Below the pieces are notes generated by a model. It did not search any database. It saw nothing but the letters and a program-made list of their open reading frames with translations, and was not told the DNA's origin. DNA of 64,000 nt from the NCBI GenBank assembly GCA_016713825.1, contig JADJOJ010000011.1, positions 186,001 through 250,000 on the forward strand, read 5' to 3'. Within the stretch, counting starts at the first letter, position 1; the number at the start of each line of letters is the position of its first letter. Source of the DNA: Candidatus Leptofilum gracile (GTDB lineage: Bacteria; Chloroflexota; Anaerolineae; Promineifilales; Promineifilaceae). Shown in pieces: positions 24,305-32,767 of this stretch. The position numbers and the translations under genes were made by a program.

Positions 24305-27300
24305 ATGTCTTTCAAAGACGTTTCCAACAAAGCAAACTTTGTGGAACAAGAACAAGAAATCCTGAAATTTTGGCAAGAAACCGATGCCTTCAACGAGCTG
24401 CGCCGCCTGCGCGCCAAAAGCAGCAAGCGGTTCAGCTTCATCGACGGCCCCATCACCGCCAATAACCCGATGGGCGTGCACCACGCCTGGGGCCGCACCT
24501 ACAAAGATCTGTACCAACGCTACCACGCCATGCAGGGCAAAAACCTGCGCTGGCAAAACGGCTTCGACTGCCAGGGGCTGTGGGTCGAAGTGGAGGTGGA
24601 AAAAGAGCTGGGCTTCAAAACCAAGCGCGACATCGAAGCGTTTGGCCTGGAGAACTTCGTTAAGCTGTGCAAGGCGCGGGTGCTGAACTATGCGGCCGTT
24701 CAAACCGAACAATCCGTGCGCCTGGGTTACTGGATGGATTGGAACAGCCCGGACGAACTGCGCCGCCTCAGCGGTATGATGAAGGAAGATCCGCAGCAAG
24801 AAGTCACCATCCAAGGCCCGAAGGGACCGATCACCGGCACCGTGGAGCAGGTGGTTGGCATGTTGGGGCTGGTGGATGTCGGTGGCTCCTACTTCACCTT
24901 CAGCAACGAAAACAACTACATGATCTGGCGCTTCCTCAAGACCTGCCGCGACAACGGCTGGCTCTACAAAGGGCGCGACGTGATGCCCTGGTGCGCCCGC
25001 TGCGGCACCGGCATCAGCCAGCACGAAATTGTCACCGATGGCTACTTCGAAGTGACGCATGAATCGGTGTTTGTGAAGTTTCCCATCGTGAGCAAGACCT
25101 CAGAGGTTTCCCAAACCTCTGAGGTCTCGGACAGCGAAGCATTGCTGGTGTGGACGACCACGCCCTGGACGCTGACGAGCAACGTCGCCGCGGCCGTTGG
25201 CCCGGAACTGACCTACGTCAAAGTGCAGCACGAAGACGGCTGGACCTACTACCTGGCCGAAGAAGCCGTCAAAAACAGCCTCATCGGCAAGTATGAGGTG
25301 GTGGGCAAGTTGAAGGGGGAGGATTTGCTCGGCTGGGCCTATCGTGGGCCGTTTGATGAGCTGCCTGCGGCTCAGAAAGCGTTTCTTGACGCCACTTACA
25401 CCCATCGCGTCATCCCCTGGAAAGAAGTGGGCGCGGCGGAAGGGACGGGCATCGTGCACATCGCCCCCGGCTGTGGTGCCGAGGACTTCCAGCTAAGCAA
25501 GGAAAACGATTTGCCGATCATCGCCCCGCTGGACGAAAACGGTGTTTACGTAGCCGGGTTCGATTGGCTCACCGGGCAGCATTCGCAAGAGGTGGCCGAG
25601 GCCATCTTTGAGAATTTGCGCGAGAAAGATGTGTATTACCGCAAGCAGCGGTACGCCCACCGCTACCCGCACTGCTGGCGCTGCGGTACGGAGCTGGTCT
25701 ACCGGCTGGTGGATGAATGGTTCATCAGCATGGGCAAACTGTACGACAAGCCGCGCGAAGAGGTGACGGCCGAAGAAAAAGCGCGCAGCCTGCGCTACCA
25801 GATCATGGACCGCGTGGACAAAATCAACTGGTATCCCGGCTTTGGCTACGACCGGGAGATGGATTGGCTGCGCAACATGCACGACTGGATGATCTCCAAA
25901 AAGCGGTATTGGGGGCTGGCGCTGCCCATCTGGGAATGCGAGGAATGCAGCCATTTCACCGTGGTGGGCGACGAGGATGAGCTGCACGAGCGGGCCGTCG
26001 AAGGCTGGGAAACGTTTGAGGGGCATACGCCGCATCGGCCGTTTATCGACGCGGTGAAGCTTGCCTGCCCTGAGTGCGGCGGCAAGATCAGCCGCATCAA
26101 GGACGTGGGCAATCCGTGGCTAGACGCGGGCATCGTGGCGTTCAGCACGCTGGGCTACCGGCATCATCCCGACTATTGGGAAAAATGGTACCCGGCCGAC
26201 TGGATCAGCGAATCGTTCCCCGGCCAGTTCCGCAACTGGTTCTACAGCCTGCTGGCGCAAAGCACCGTGCTGGGTGACGAGCCGCCGTTCCTGAACCTGT
26301 TTGGCTACTCCACGCTGCTGGCCGAAGACGGCCGTGAGATGCACAAATCGTGGGGCAACTCCATTGAATTTAACCAGGCGGCCGACGAGATGGGCGCAGA
26401 CACGATGCGCTGGCTGTACGCCAGCTGCAAGCCGGAGCAGAATTTGCGCTTTGGTTTCCATGTGGGTGATGAGACGCGCCGCCGCTTCCTCATCCCGCTG
26501 TGGAACGTCTACTCGTTCCTGGTGTCGTACGCCAATCTGGACGGCTGGACGCCGTCGGTGCAGGACTTCTTGGACAGCACGCCGTCGCCCAACGCGGCCA
26601 ATGCCCAGCTGGATGCGTGGATCAAGGAGCGGGTGGATGAAACGGCCGTTTCCGTCCGCACCTCCCTCGATAAATACGACGCCGAAAAAGCGACCCAAAC
26701 GCTCGAAGCGCTGCTGGACGACCTGAGCAACTGGTACGTGCGCCGCAGCCGCCGCCGCTTCTGGAAAAGCGAAACCGACGCCGACAAAACGGCCGCTTAC
26801 CGCACGCTCTACCAGGTGATGGTCAAATTTATCCGCCTGCTGGCCCCGTTTATCCCGTTCACCACAGAGGTGATGTACCAAAACCTGGTGCGCCGCGTGG
26901 ACGAAAACGCGCCGCTGAGCGTACACCACACCCTCTACCCGGAGGCCGACGCCGCCTCGCTGGACCGTCGCCTGCTGGACAAGATGGGTCTGGCCATCAC
27001 CGCCGCCAGCCTCGGCCGTTCGGCCCGCAGCTCAGAAGATATCAAGCTGCGCCAGCCGCTGGCCAAGGCGCGCATCAACGTGGGCAGCCAGCAGGCGCAA
27101 GACGACCTGCAAGAGCTGGCCGACGTGCTGGCCGAAGAGATCAACGTGAAGGAAGTTGAGGTGGTCTCGGAGGTGGGCGAGCTGGTGAACTATAAGCTGA
27201 TGCCCAACAACCGCGTGCTGGGGCCGAAGTTTGGTCAGAACTTCCCGCAGGTGCGGCAGGCGCTGCTGGCCCTCGATCCGGCCGCAGCGGCGCGCACTTT

Positions 27301-27721
27301 GCAAGCGGGCGAAGCGCTCACCATCGAAGTGGCGGGTGAAACGGTGCGCCTGGGCGATGAGGATGTGTTGGTGCAGACGGAATCGCGGGGGGGAACGGCC
27401 GTTGCCTCCGACAAAGGCGTCACGGTCGCAGTAGACACGGAACTGACGCCCGCCCTGGTGCAAGAAGGCTACGCCCGTGACGTGGTGCGCCAGGTCAACA
27501 ACATGCGCAAAGACGCTGGTCTGGAAATCTCCGACCGCATCGTGCTGAGCCACCAGGGCGCATCTGGCGACGTTGCCGCCGCGCTGACCAACTTTGCCGA
27601 GTTTGTGCAGCAAGAAACGCTCACCGTCACCTTGCAATCCACCCCGCTGAGCGACGCACTGTACAGCCAAACTGTCGCCATCGGCGACCAGGACGTGACG
27701 TTGCAGCTGCGTAAAGCGTAA
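24305..27721 (+). CDS. ileS: Isoleucyl-tRNA synthetase
   Basis: 1138-residue class I synthetase. The HIGH-type motif is a variant, ITANNPMGVHHAWG, and the KMSKS loop reads GREMHKSWGNS, both seen in a divergent IleRS group. The CP1 editing domain begins at LLVWTTTPWTLTSN, and two Cys pairs (CARCGTG; CWRCGTEL) and ECEECSHF/CPECGGK suggest Zn sites. The C-terminal half carries anticodon-binding helices and a long tail. An in-frame palindromic repeat encodes KTSEVSQTSEVS just before the editing domain. GGAG sits at 24292-24295. May be read from the T-box promoter 2.9 kb upstream. Confidence 0.93.
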   Translation: MSFKDVSNKANFVEQEQEILKFWQETDAFNELRRLRAKSSKRFSFIDGPITANNPMGVHHAWGRTYKDLYQRYHAMQGKNLRWQNGFDCQGLWVEVEVEKELGFKTKRDIEAFGLENFVKLCKARVLNYAAVQTEQSVRLGYWMDWNSPDELRRLSGMMKEDPQQEVTIQGPKGPITGTVEQVVGMLGLVDVGGSYFTFSNENNYMIWRFLKTCRDNGWLYKGRDVMPWCARCGTGISQHEIVTDGYFEVTHESVFVKFPIVSKTSEVSQTSEVSDSEALLVWTTTPWTLTSNVAAAVGPELTYVKVQHEDGWTYYLAEEAVKNSLIGKYEVVGKLKGEDLLGWAYRGPFDELPAAQKAFLDATYTHRVIPWKEVGAAEGTGIVHIAPGCGAEDFQLSKENDLPIIAPLDENGVYVAGFDWLTGQHSQEVAEAIFENLREKDVYYRKQRYAHRYPHCWRCGTELVYRLVDEWFISMGKLYDKPREEVTAEEKARSLRYQIMDRVDKINWYPGFGYDREMDWLRNMHDWMISKKRYWGLALPIWECEECSHFTVVGDEDELHERAVEGWETFEGHTPHRPFIDAVKLACPECGGKISRIKDVGNPWLDAGIVAFSTLGYRHHPDYWEKWYPADWISESFPGQFRNWFYSLLAQSTVLGDEPPFLNLFGYSTLLAEDGREMHKSWGNSIEFNQAADEMGADTMRWLYASCKPEQNLRFGFHVGDETRRRFLIPLWNVYSFLVSYANLDGWTPSVQDFLDSTPSPNAANAQLDAWIKERVDETAVSVRTSLDKYDAEKATQTLEALLDDLSNWYVRRSRRRFWKSETDADKTAAYRTLYQVMVKFIRLLAPFIPFTTEVMYQNLVRRVDENAPLSVHHTLYPEADAASLDRRLLDKMGLAITAASLGRSARSSEDIKLRQPLAKARINVGSQQAQDDLQELADVLAEEINVKEVEVVSEVGELVNYKLMPNNRVLGPKFGQNFPQVRQALLALDPAAAARTLQAGEALTIEVAGETVRLGDEDVLVQTESRGGTAVASDKGVTVAVDTELTPALVQEGYARDVVRQVNNMRKDAGLEISDRIVLSHQGASGDVAAALTNFAEFVQQETLTVTLQSTPLSDALYSQTVAIGDQDVTLQLRKA
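25095..25127. repeat. In-frame palindrome within ileS
   Basis: AGACCTCAGAGGTTT (25095-25109) and AAACCTCTGAGGTCT (25113-25127) are perfect 15-bp arms around CCC. The word matches the outer arms of the intergenic element at 53447-53594. Together with flanking bases it adds about 12 residues with two TSEVS units to the synthetase. Confidence 0.9.
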
Positions 27722-27725
27722 AATC

Positions 27726-27774
27726 CACCCTCATCCCGGCCCTTTCCCGCAAGGGAGAGGGCTGGGGTGAGGAT
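27726..27774. repeat. 'CCCTCATCCC...GGGGTGAGG' palindrome after ileS
   Basis: ACCCTCATCCCGGCCCTTTCCC pairs imperfectly with GGGAGAGGGCTGGGGTGAGG around GCAA. It may terminate the ileS transcript, although only a weak T-tract follows. Confidence 0.75.
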
Positions 27775-27817
27775 TCTTCCCCACCCCAAAACCACCCACT
27801 TCTCATACAAATTTCGC

Positions 27818-27860
27818 TTGACATCTACAAAACTGTGGCTATATTTGATATAAAATATCA
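27818..27860 (+). promoter_or_regulatory. Promoter with palindromic metalloregulator-like operator
   Basis: TTGACA (27818-27823), a 16-base spacer and TATATT (27840-27845) form a good promoter. Overlapping its downstream edge is TGATAT-AAA-ATATCA (27846-27860), a perfect 6-3-6 palindrome, followed by a second half-site-like TAAATATCATT. Position suggests metal-dependent repression, as for Zur/MntR-type control; the regulator is not in the window. Confidence 0.65.
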
Positions 27861-27892
27861 TTGGTATTAAATATCATTAAGGAGCGAGAAGA

Positions 27893-29011
27893 ATGAAAAC
27901 GACACATAACCGTTGGCGGTATTGGCTGCTGATTGCCATGATTGTTTGGGGGCTGGTTGCTGTTGGCTGTGCTGGCAGTTCGGATGAGGCAGAACCGGCT
28001 GAAGCGGATACGGCCGTTGCCGCCACAGATGAACACGAAGGTGAAGATGACCATGATCACGAGGGTGAAGAAGAACACGCTCATGATGCCGAAGCCGAAA
28101 TGCTGCTGCTGCCGGAGCTGGCGGCGGCGGCGCTAAATGGCGAACCGCTGCGCGTGGTGGCTACCACCAGCATCATTGGCGATGTAGTGGCGCAAGTGGG
28201 TGGGGCGGGGATCAGCCTGACAATTTTGATGGGGCCAGGGCAGGACCCCCACAGTTTTGAACCTTCGGCGCGGGAATTAACGGCCGTTGCCGACGCCCAC
28301 GTCATTTTTGTCAACGGTTGGGATTTGGAGGAAGGGTTGGTAGACGACCTGGCCAACATTGGTGAAGACGCTCTGGTTGCGCCCATTTCTGCCAACATCG
28401 CCCCCCTTGCCTTTGCCGAGGGTGAGCATGAAGACGAGGTGCACGATGAAGGTGAGGCGCATGAACACAGCGGCGCTGATCCGCATGTCTGGTTTGCCGT
28501 TCACAATGTGGAGCAATGGGCAGAAAACGTGGCGCATGTTCTGAGCGACCTCGATCCGGCCAATGCGGAAATTTTTGCCGCCAATGCCGCCGCCTACGTA
28601 GAGGAACTTGAGGCGCTAGAAGCGTATGCCGAAGCGCAGTTAGCAGCCATTCCGGCAAATAATCGCTTCCTGGTAACGAACCATGATTCGTTTGGCTACT
28701 TTGCTCAGGATTATGGTTTTACCGTGCTGGGTACCGTCATTCCCAGCCTGAGCAGCGTGGCGGAACCATCGGCCAGCGATCTCACTGATTTGATTGCGGT
28801 GATGCAGGAGCACGCCGTTTGCACGCTTTTCACTGAAACCACGCTAGACGATGCCCTGGCCCAGACGGTGGCGGGAGAGCTGTCTGGCTGTGATGAGGTG
28901 CAGGTGTTGAAGCTGTACACCGGGGCAATTGGCCCGGAAGGGAGTGGCGCAGACAGCTACATTGGCATGTTCCGCGCCAATGTGGATGCGATTGTGGCTG
29001 GTTTGCAGTAG
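27893..29011 (+). CDS. Zn/Mn-type ABC transporter substrate-binding lipoprotein
   Basis: 372-residue ZnuA/AdcA-like cluster A-I binding protein. Signal peptide with lipobox VAVGC (C26). Two His/acid-rich stretches (about 47-65 and 179-192) are typical of zinc-specific members. Candidate metal ligands are H120 (DPHSFEPS), H198 (ADPHVWF), H264 (TNHDSFGYF) and E315 (FTETTLDD). AAGGAG at 27879-27884 supports the start. No permease or ATPase gene adjoins it, so its transporter partners must be elsewhere. A palindromic operator overlaps its promoter. Confidence 0.9.
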   Translation: MKTTHNRWRYWLLIAMIVWGLVAVGCAGSSDEAEPAEADTAVAATDEHEGEDDHDHEGEEEHAHDAEAEMLLLPELAAAALNGEPLRVVATTSIIGDVVAQVGGAGISLTILMGPGQDPHSFEPSARELTAVADAHVIFVNGWDLEEGLVDDLANIGEDALVAPISANIAPLAFAEGEHEDEVHDEGEAHEHSGADPHVWFAVHNVEQWAENVAHVLSDLDPANAEIFAANAAAYVEELEALEAYAEAQLAAIPANNRFLVTNHDSFGYFAQDYGFTVLGTVIPSLSSVAEPSASDLTDLIAVMQEHAVCTLFTETTLDDALAQTVAGELSGCDEVQVLKLYTGAIGPEGSGADSYIGMFRANVDAIVAGLQ

Positions 29012-29044
29012 GCGGTTTATTAGGGACTTTGCTGCCTGGTTGTA

Positions 29045-29080
29045 GATTGGAGATTGGAGATTGGGTCGTCTTCAATCTCC
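29045..29080. repeat. 'GAGATTGGA' palindrome with GGGTCGTC loop
   Basis: Direct GATTGGAGATTGGAGATT units, the loop GGGTCGTC, then CAATCTCC. The same arms and same loop occur inside the ABC-transporter gene at 41734-41800. Confidence 0.85.
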
Positions 29081-29160
29081 AAAATGGGTCAGTTAGGAGT
29101 TACGCACTTAAAGGGCTGTGGTCGGCGAGACGCTGGCCACAGCTGTATAGTTACAAAAAA

Positions 29161-30047
29161 TTAACTAAAGGCCCAGCGCAAAAAGTGGGGGAAAAGCTGG
29201 GCCCACGTGTCGTAATTGTGCCGTCCGCCGGGAGCCTCGACGTAAACGACCTCATCCCGAGTAAAACCCAGCACTTTGAGTTCTGCAATCAGTTCCAGCG
29301 TGTCTTGAATGGCATCGATGATGCCGTTGCCGTCCCGGTCGCTGGCTTCGTCTTGGGTGGCGGCTTCAAACCAGAGGCGCAGTTTCGGTTTTTCTGGGGT
29401 TTGCCGCACCAGGGCATGGGCAATTAGCTGGTTGGGCGGCATTTTGGTCTCGTCTTCGGCGGCGCGCCACCAGAAGGAGCCAGACATCACTCCCACCACG
29501 CCAAACAGCTCGGGCTGGTTCCAGGCGATGTCGAAGGCAGAAAGCCCCCCTAGTGAGACGCCCAAAATGCCCACGTTGGCCGGGTGGGGGCTGGTGCGGA
29601 ACTGCTGCTCAATGGCGGGCATGAGTTCGGTGGTGAGGAAACGGCCGTATTCGCCCGCCTTCGTGCCTAAATTTTGGGCGTTCGGGCAAACTGCCGTACC
29701 GTACTCCTGCAACCGGTGCGGATTGGTGGGTACGGCCACCACGATGATGGGTGGCATTTGCCGCCGCTGGAACAATTTCGCCAGCGTCTCCCGAATTTGC
29801 AGCGCTTCCTGGTCCTGCCCGTCGTTGACGTAGAGGATGGGGTAGCGGCGATTTGTTTCTTGGGCGTACCCTGGCGGCAAAAGATGGTAATTTCTCGGCT
29901 GTTGCCCAGCACCTGCGAAGCAAAATCAGGCAGGGTGACCACCTCAACAGTGGCGAGAAGTTCTGCCCGTCGCCGTTTGGCTTCGCTGATGATGAGGATG
30001 ATGGTGAGGGCGAGAACGGCCGTTAGCCAAAAAACAAGTTCATGCAT
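29161..30047 (-). pseudogene. Alpha/beta-hydrolase esterase, frameshifted
   Basis: Read with one frame correction this is a membrane-anchored esterase of the esterase D / enterochelin esterase group. An N-terminal helix (WLTAVLALTIILIIS) in one frame leads to REITIF, and the protein continues in another frame as LPPGYAQETNRRYPILY. The nucleophile Ser lies in LGVSLGGLS and the His in PGGRHNYDTW. The break is at a run of four A at 29879-29882, where a fifth base would restore ATC TTT TTG CCG. Either a real inactivating deletion or a homopolymer sequencing error; the rest of the frame is intact, which favours recency or error. Confidence 0.8.
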
Positions 30048-30173
30048 GTCAAACTCTTGCCTAATACGATCTGAAATACTGGAATATCGTTAGACTCTGG
30101 ATATAATTCCGATTGTCTTCCGCTTTTTAAGCGCAACACAAAATTATAAGAAAACTGCCCTCTGCCATTGCAC

Positions 30174-30206
30174 AGCGCGGTCCCAACTTCGGGATGGCGC
30201 TTTTTT
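30174..30206 (+). terminator. Terminator-like hairpin before the small peptide gene
   Basis: AGCGC / GCGCT and inner GGTCCC / GGGAT form an interrupted stem around AACTTC, followed by TTTTTT. It reads on the plus strand, where no gene precedes it within about 1.1 kb, so it may be a leader or relic. Confidence 0.5.
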
Positions 30207-30240
30207 GTTTTCTCGGAGTAATAAGCGAGAGAGTTTTAAA

Positions 30241-30396
30241 ATGACAGAAATGTTTGCAGTTCTAGGTGGAATAGCAAGTATCGTAGCGATTTTATCCTTT
30301 TTCGGCATTTCAGATGTGAAAGCTTTAAAAAAGCTTCTAAAGAAATGGATAAGAAAACTGAAAAATGTGAAAGAATCTTTCAAATCAAGACGATAA
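30241..30396 (+). CDS. Small cationic membrane peptide
   Basis: 51 residues. Residues 1-22 are hydrophobic (MFAVLGGIASIVAILSFFG) and residues 26-51 are strongly basic and probably amphipathic (KALKKLLKKWIRKLKNVKES, then FKSRR). AT-rich, with no ACGGCCGT, unlike the neighbours. The layout recalls type I toxin peptides, holin-like or leaderless bacteriocin-like peptides, but I cannot assign a family. The frame also extends to an ATG at 30205 overlapping the upstream T-run; AGAGAG before 30241 makes the internal start more plausible. It lies about 60 bp before the insertion sequence. Confidence 0.45.
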   Translation: MTEMFAVLGGIASIVAILSFFGISDVKALKKLLKKWIRKLKNVKESFKSRR

Positions 30397-30456
30397 TTTC
30401 GTTTGTCATGCTGAACGAAGTGAAGCATCCCACGCATCTTGCAACAACATAGCGAA

Positions 30457-31724
30457 TTGCCTCAAAAATAATGTTACCCAAGAAAGGGTCGTTGAATCAT
30501 AAATAGTGTTACCTTCGCAACCATGATGGATGCGAAAATGAGTCAACACAGTAAACGAGAGTTAGTCCAGCGTCTGCAACCGAGATACCTCAAAGCAGAC
30601 CGTAACGAGAAAACAAGGATTTTGGATGAGTTTGTCGCTGTAACCGGCCTGCACCGTAAGGCAGCGATTCGTCGTCTACGACAACAAAACCAGCCCCGCC
30701 GAGAACGTCGCGGTCGCAAAAAAACGTATTCAGGCAGTGTGGTGAGTGCCCTGACCAAAATCTGGCGCATCTGTGGCGGCATCTGCGGCAAGCGGCTCCA
30801 GCCTATCTTGGCCGACATGGTCGCTTCCCTGGAACGACATCAGGAACTCAAGCTGGATAAGGAAACCAAGGCACGGGTCTTGGCGGTTAGCCCGGCCACC
30901 ATTGACCGATTGTTACGGCCGTTTAAGATCAGCCAGCGGCGGGGACAAAGTACGACCAAGCCTGGGAGTCTGCTCAAACATCAAATTCCGGTACGCACCT
31001 TTGCTGACTGGGATGAGGCCCAAGCCGGGTTTGTAGAGATAGACTTGGTGGCTCACTGTGGTGAAAGTACAGCCGGACAGTTTCTCTGCTCCTTCACTGC
31101 CACCGATGTGTCCACTGGCTGGACGGAGTGTTTTAGCTTACAGCACCGCTCTCAAATCGCTGTGTCTGCGGCACTGGAACAGCTACAACAACGTTTACCT
31201 TTTCCACTTTTGGGCATTGATTCAGACAATGACACCGTCTTTATCAACGAGCTGATGCTCAAGTACTGCCAGACAAACCGCATCACCTTCACCCGCTGTC
31301 GACCGTACAAGAAAAACGACCAGTGCTTTGTCGAGCAGAAGAATTGGTCCATCGTGCGGCGCACCATTGGCTATCAGCGGTATGAGTCCCAAGCCGCTCA
31401 CCAATTGCTGGGTGAAATCTATGAAGAGCTCCATCTCTTTACTAATCTGTTTCAGCCCACCTTCAAACTGGTGAGCAAGAAGCGTACCGGGGCCAAGGTA
31501 GTCAAGACATACGATACGCCTCAGACCCCCTTGCAGCGCGTATTGGACATGAAGCTGCTTTCGGTTGAGAATAGTGACCGGTGGCAAACGATTTATCGGC
31601 AGACCAATCCGGCCCAATGTCGCCGCAACATTGACGAGAAAGTTAAGCAATTAGTGCGGTTGGGAAAGTAACATGCTTTTTGAGGCAACGACTACCCGTT
31701 CGGTAACATTTTCTATTGAGGCAA
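30457..31724 (+). mobile_element. Insertion sequence with doubled terminal repeats
   Basis: About 1.27 kb with one transposase gene. The ends match: left TTGCCTCAAAAATAATGTTACC (30457-30478, shown as key words TTGCCTCA and ATGTTACC), right the complement at 31702-31724. A second, inner terminal motif lies at 31668-31687 on the right and a weaker one (GTGTTACC) near 30505 on the left, so each end carries two related transposase-binding motifs about 40 bp apart. No target duplication is evident. It is inserted inside a palindromic repeat whose halves remain on each side (GTCATGCTGAACGAAGTG left, TTCGCTGTGCTCAAAATGAC right). Confidence 0.85.
30523..31671 (+). CDS. Integrase-core (DDE) transposase
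   Basis: 382-residue transposase. An N-terminal HTH region (FVAVTGLHRKAAIRRLRQQ) is followed by an rve-type DDE core: D in FVEIDLVAHCG, D in GIDSDNDTVFIN, E in CFVEQKNWSIVRR. The segment RCRPYKKNDQCFVEQKNWS is typical of an ISNCY-like integrase-core group; exact IS family not established. The gene is intact and spans most of the element, so the element may still be active. The first ATG is used; an ATG six codons in is also possible. Confidence 0.88.
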   Translation: MMDAKMSQHSKRELVQRLQPRYLKADRNEKTRILDEFVAVTGLHRKAAIRRLRQQNQPRRERRGRKKTYSGSVVSALTKIWRICGGICGKRLQPILADMVASLERHQELKLDKETKARVLAVSPATIDRLLRPFKISQRRGQSTTKPGSLLKHQIPVRTFADWDEAQAGFVEIDLVAHCGESTAGQFLCSFTATDVSTGWTECFSLQHRSQIAVSAALEQLQQRLPFPLLGIDSDNDTVFINELMLKYCQTNRITFTRCRPYKKNDQCFVEQKNWSIVRRTIGYQRYESQAAHQLLGEIYEELHLFTNLFQPTFKLVSKKRTGAKVVKTYDTPQTPLQRVLDMKLLSVENSDRWQTIYRQTNPAQCRRNIDEKVKQLVRLGK

Positions 31725-31847
31725 CGCGCATAGGCTCTCGGCAAAGAGAAACTGACTTCATGTGTAATTGGGCGGGATTTTTCGCTGTGCTCAAAATGAC
31801 AATTGTAAATATTAGCTAATCTATTGAATTGCTATTATCTGAAGATG

Positions 31848-31928
31848 GCCCCATCTGCCACAGCTGCTGCATTTCCTCACAACGCCCCAACAGTTCTTCC
31901 AGCGTGCCTTCGTCGGCGATACGGCCGT
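31848..31928 (-). pseudogene. Stray ABC-transporter 3' end, copy 1
   Basis: On the minus strand this encodes GRIADEGTLEELLGRCEEMQ and then QLWQM, matching the last residues of the ABC exporter gene ending at 41555. It begins about 30 bp after the stop of HNH copy 1. Its differences from the intact gene are shared with copy 2 (CCCAACAG in place of CTCAGCAG), so it travels with the HNH module. Confidence 0.85.
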
Positions 31929-31956
31929 CCCCGCCTGCTTCCCGTTTTGTGTAAAG

Positions 31957-32379
31957 TTAGTTGTGAGAAGGGGGATGCCAGCCAGCGATGACCCAATTGC
32001 GTCGTACTGTGACGGCCAGGGGATTATTGAGGCGCAGCGCTTCAACGGTGGCCCGTCCGCAAGGCGTCAACCCATGAATTAATACGCCGTCGGTGCTCCA
32101 GACAAAATGGTCGGACCACCGCTGCTGACGTGGATTGAACAATTCAATCGCCTCGCTGCTTTGTGGATCGATGCCAGTAGTTTTGGCCCATTTGTATTGG
32201 TTGCACAGTTCACAGGCCAGGCATAGATTATCGGATTCGTCGGAGCCGCCTTCGGCCAGCGGCCAAACATGGTCAATCTGCAAACGCCCCATCGTGTAAT
32301 TCTGGTGGCTTTGGCAATATTCACACCGATTTTCGGCTCGTTGTCTAACAAATTCGCGGGTGTCTTGCGACAGGCTCAT
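31957..32379 (-). CDS. HNH endonuclease, module copy 1
   Basis: 140-residue HNH nuclease. Zn-binding CEYC (C19, C22) and CLACELC (C53, C56, C59), the catalytic DH in LQIDHVWP (H37) and Asn residues N51 and N60 complete the HNH/McrA-like fold. The C-terminal 60 residues (FVWSTDGVLIHGLTPCGRATVEALRLNN) are a conserved extension of this group. It differs from copy 2 (40697-41119) by roughly 14 residues. The start codon overlaps the end of the companion gene. In the upstream frame, codons run in phase into this ATG, so a fusion with the companion would be read if that gene's frameshift were absent. Confidence 0.9.
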   Translation of the reverse strand: MSLSQDTREFVRQRAENRCEYCQSHQNYTMGRLQIDHVWPLAEGGSDESDNLCLACELCNQYKWAKTTGIDPQSSEAIELFNPRQQRWSDHFVWSTDGVLIHGLTPCGRATVEALRLNNPLAVTVRRNWVIAGWHPPSHN

Positions 32380-32767
32380 GATGAGAGGGGCACGCAAGCC
32401 ACGCCGAACGGCTTCGGCCAGGGCTTCCAGATTTGCGCAGTTGGCCAAGTTGGTAAATTTGCAGCAGCGAGAGCAGTTCAAACCGTTCGACCTCGGCAAG
32501 GGTGGCTTGTTTCCCTTTTGTTTGCAGTTCACCCAGGCGGCTGTTTTGCGTTTCGTCCATTTTCATGTCTGCCAGGGCTAAAATGTCATCATCAGAAAGA
32601 GATGAGATGTCCGTCAGAGTAGAAGCAGGCGAGTCTGGCAAGGTAGGCCACATCATTTCCAGGGCATCGGCCAGCACTTCGGCCGTATCTCGCTTGGTCG
32701 CGTTGCCTAAATCTCTGGCGTGTTCAAACAAGTTGTTGGGTAAAGAAAGAGTCACTTGAACGCTCAT
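32345..32767 (-). CDS. Antitoxin-like companion protein, copy 1, frameshifted tail
   Basis: 140 residues as it stands. The first 110 match copy 2 (SVQVTLSLPNNLFEHARDLG, DTAEVLADALEMMWPTLPDS, ELLSLLQIYQLGQLRKS). One extra base at about 32429 then changes the frame, replacing EALAEAVRRGLR by an unrelated GSPGRSRSAW tail. The N-terminus looks like a small DNA-binding or ribbon-helix-helix-type antitoxin domain; family members of this shape occur next to HNH genes. The altered tail suggests decay of this copy. Confidence 0.7.
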   Translation of the reverse strand: MSVQVTLSLPNNLFEHARDLGNATKRDTAEVLADALEMMWPTLPDSPASTLTDISSLSDDDILALADMKMDETQNSRLGELQTKGKQATLAEVERFELLSLLQIYQLGQLRKSGSPGRSRSAWLACPSHHEPVARHPRIC

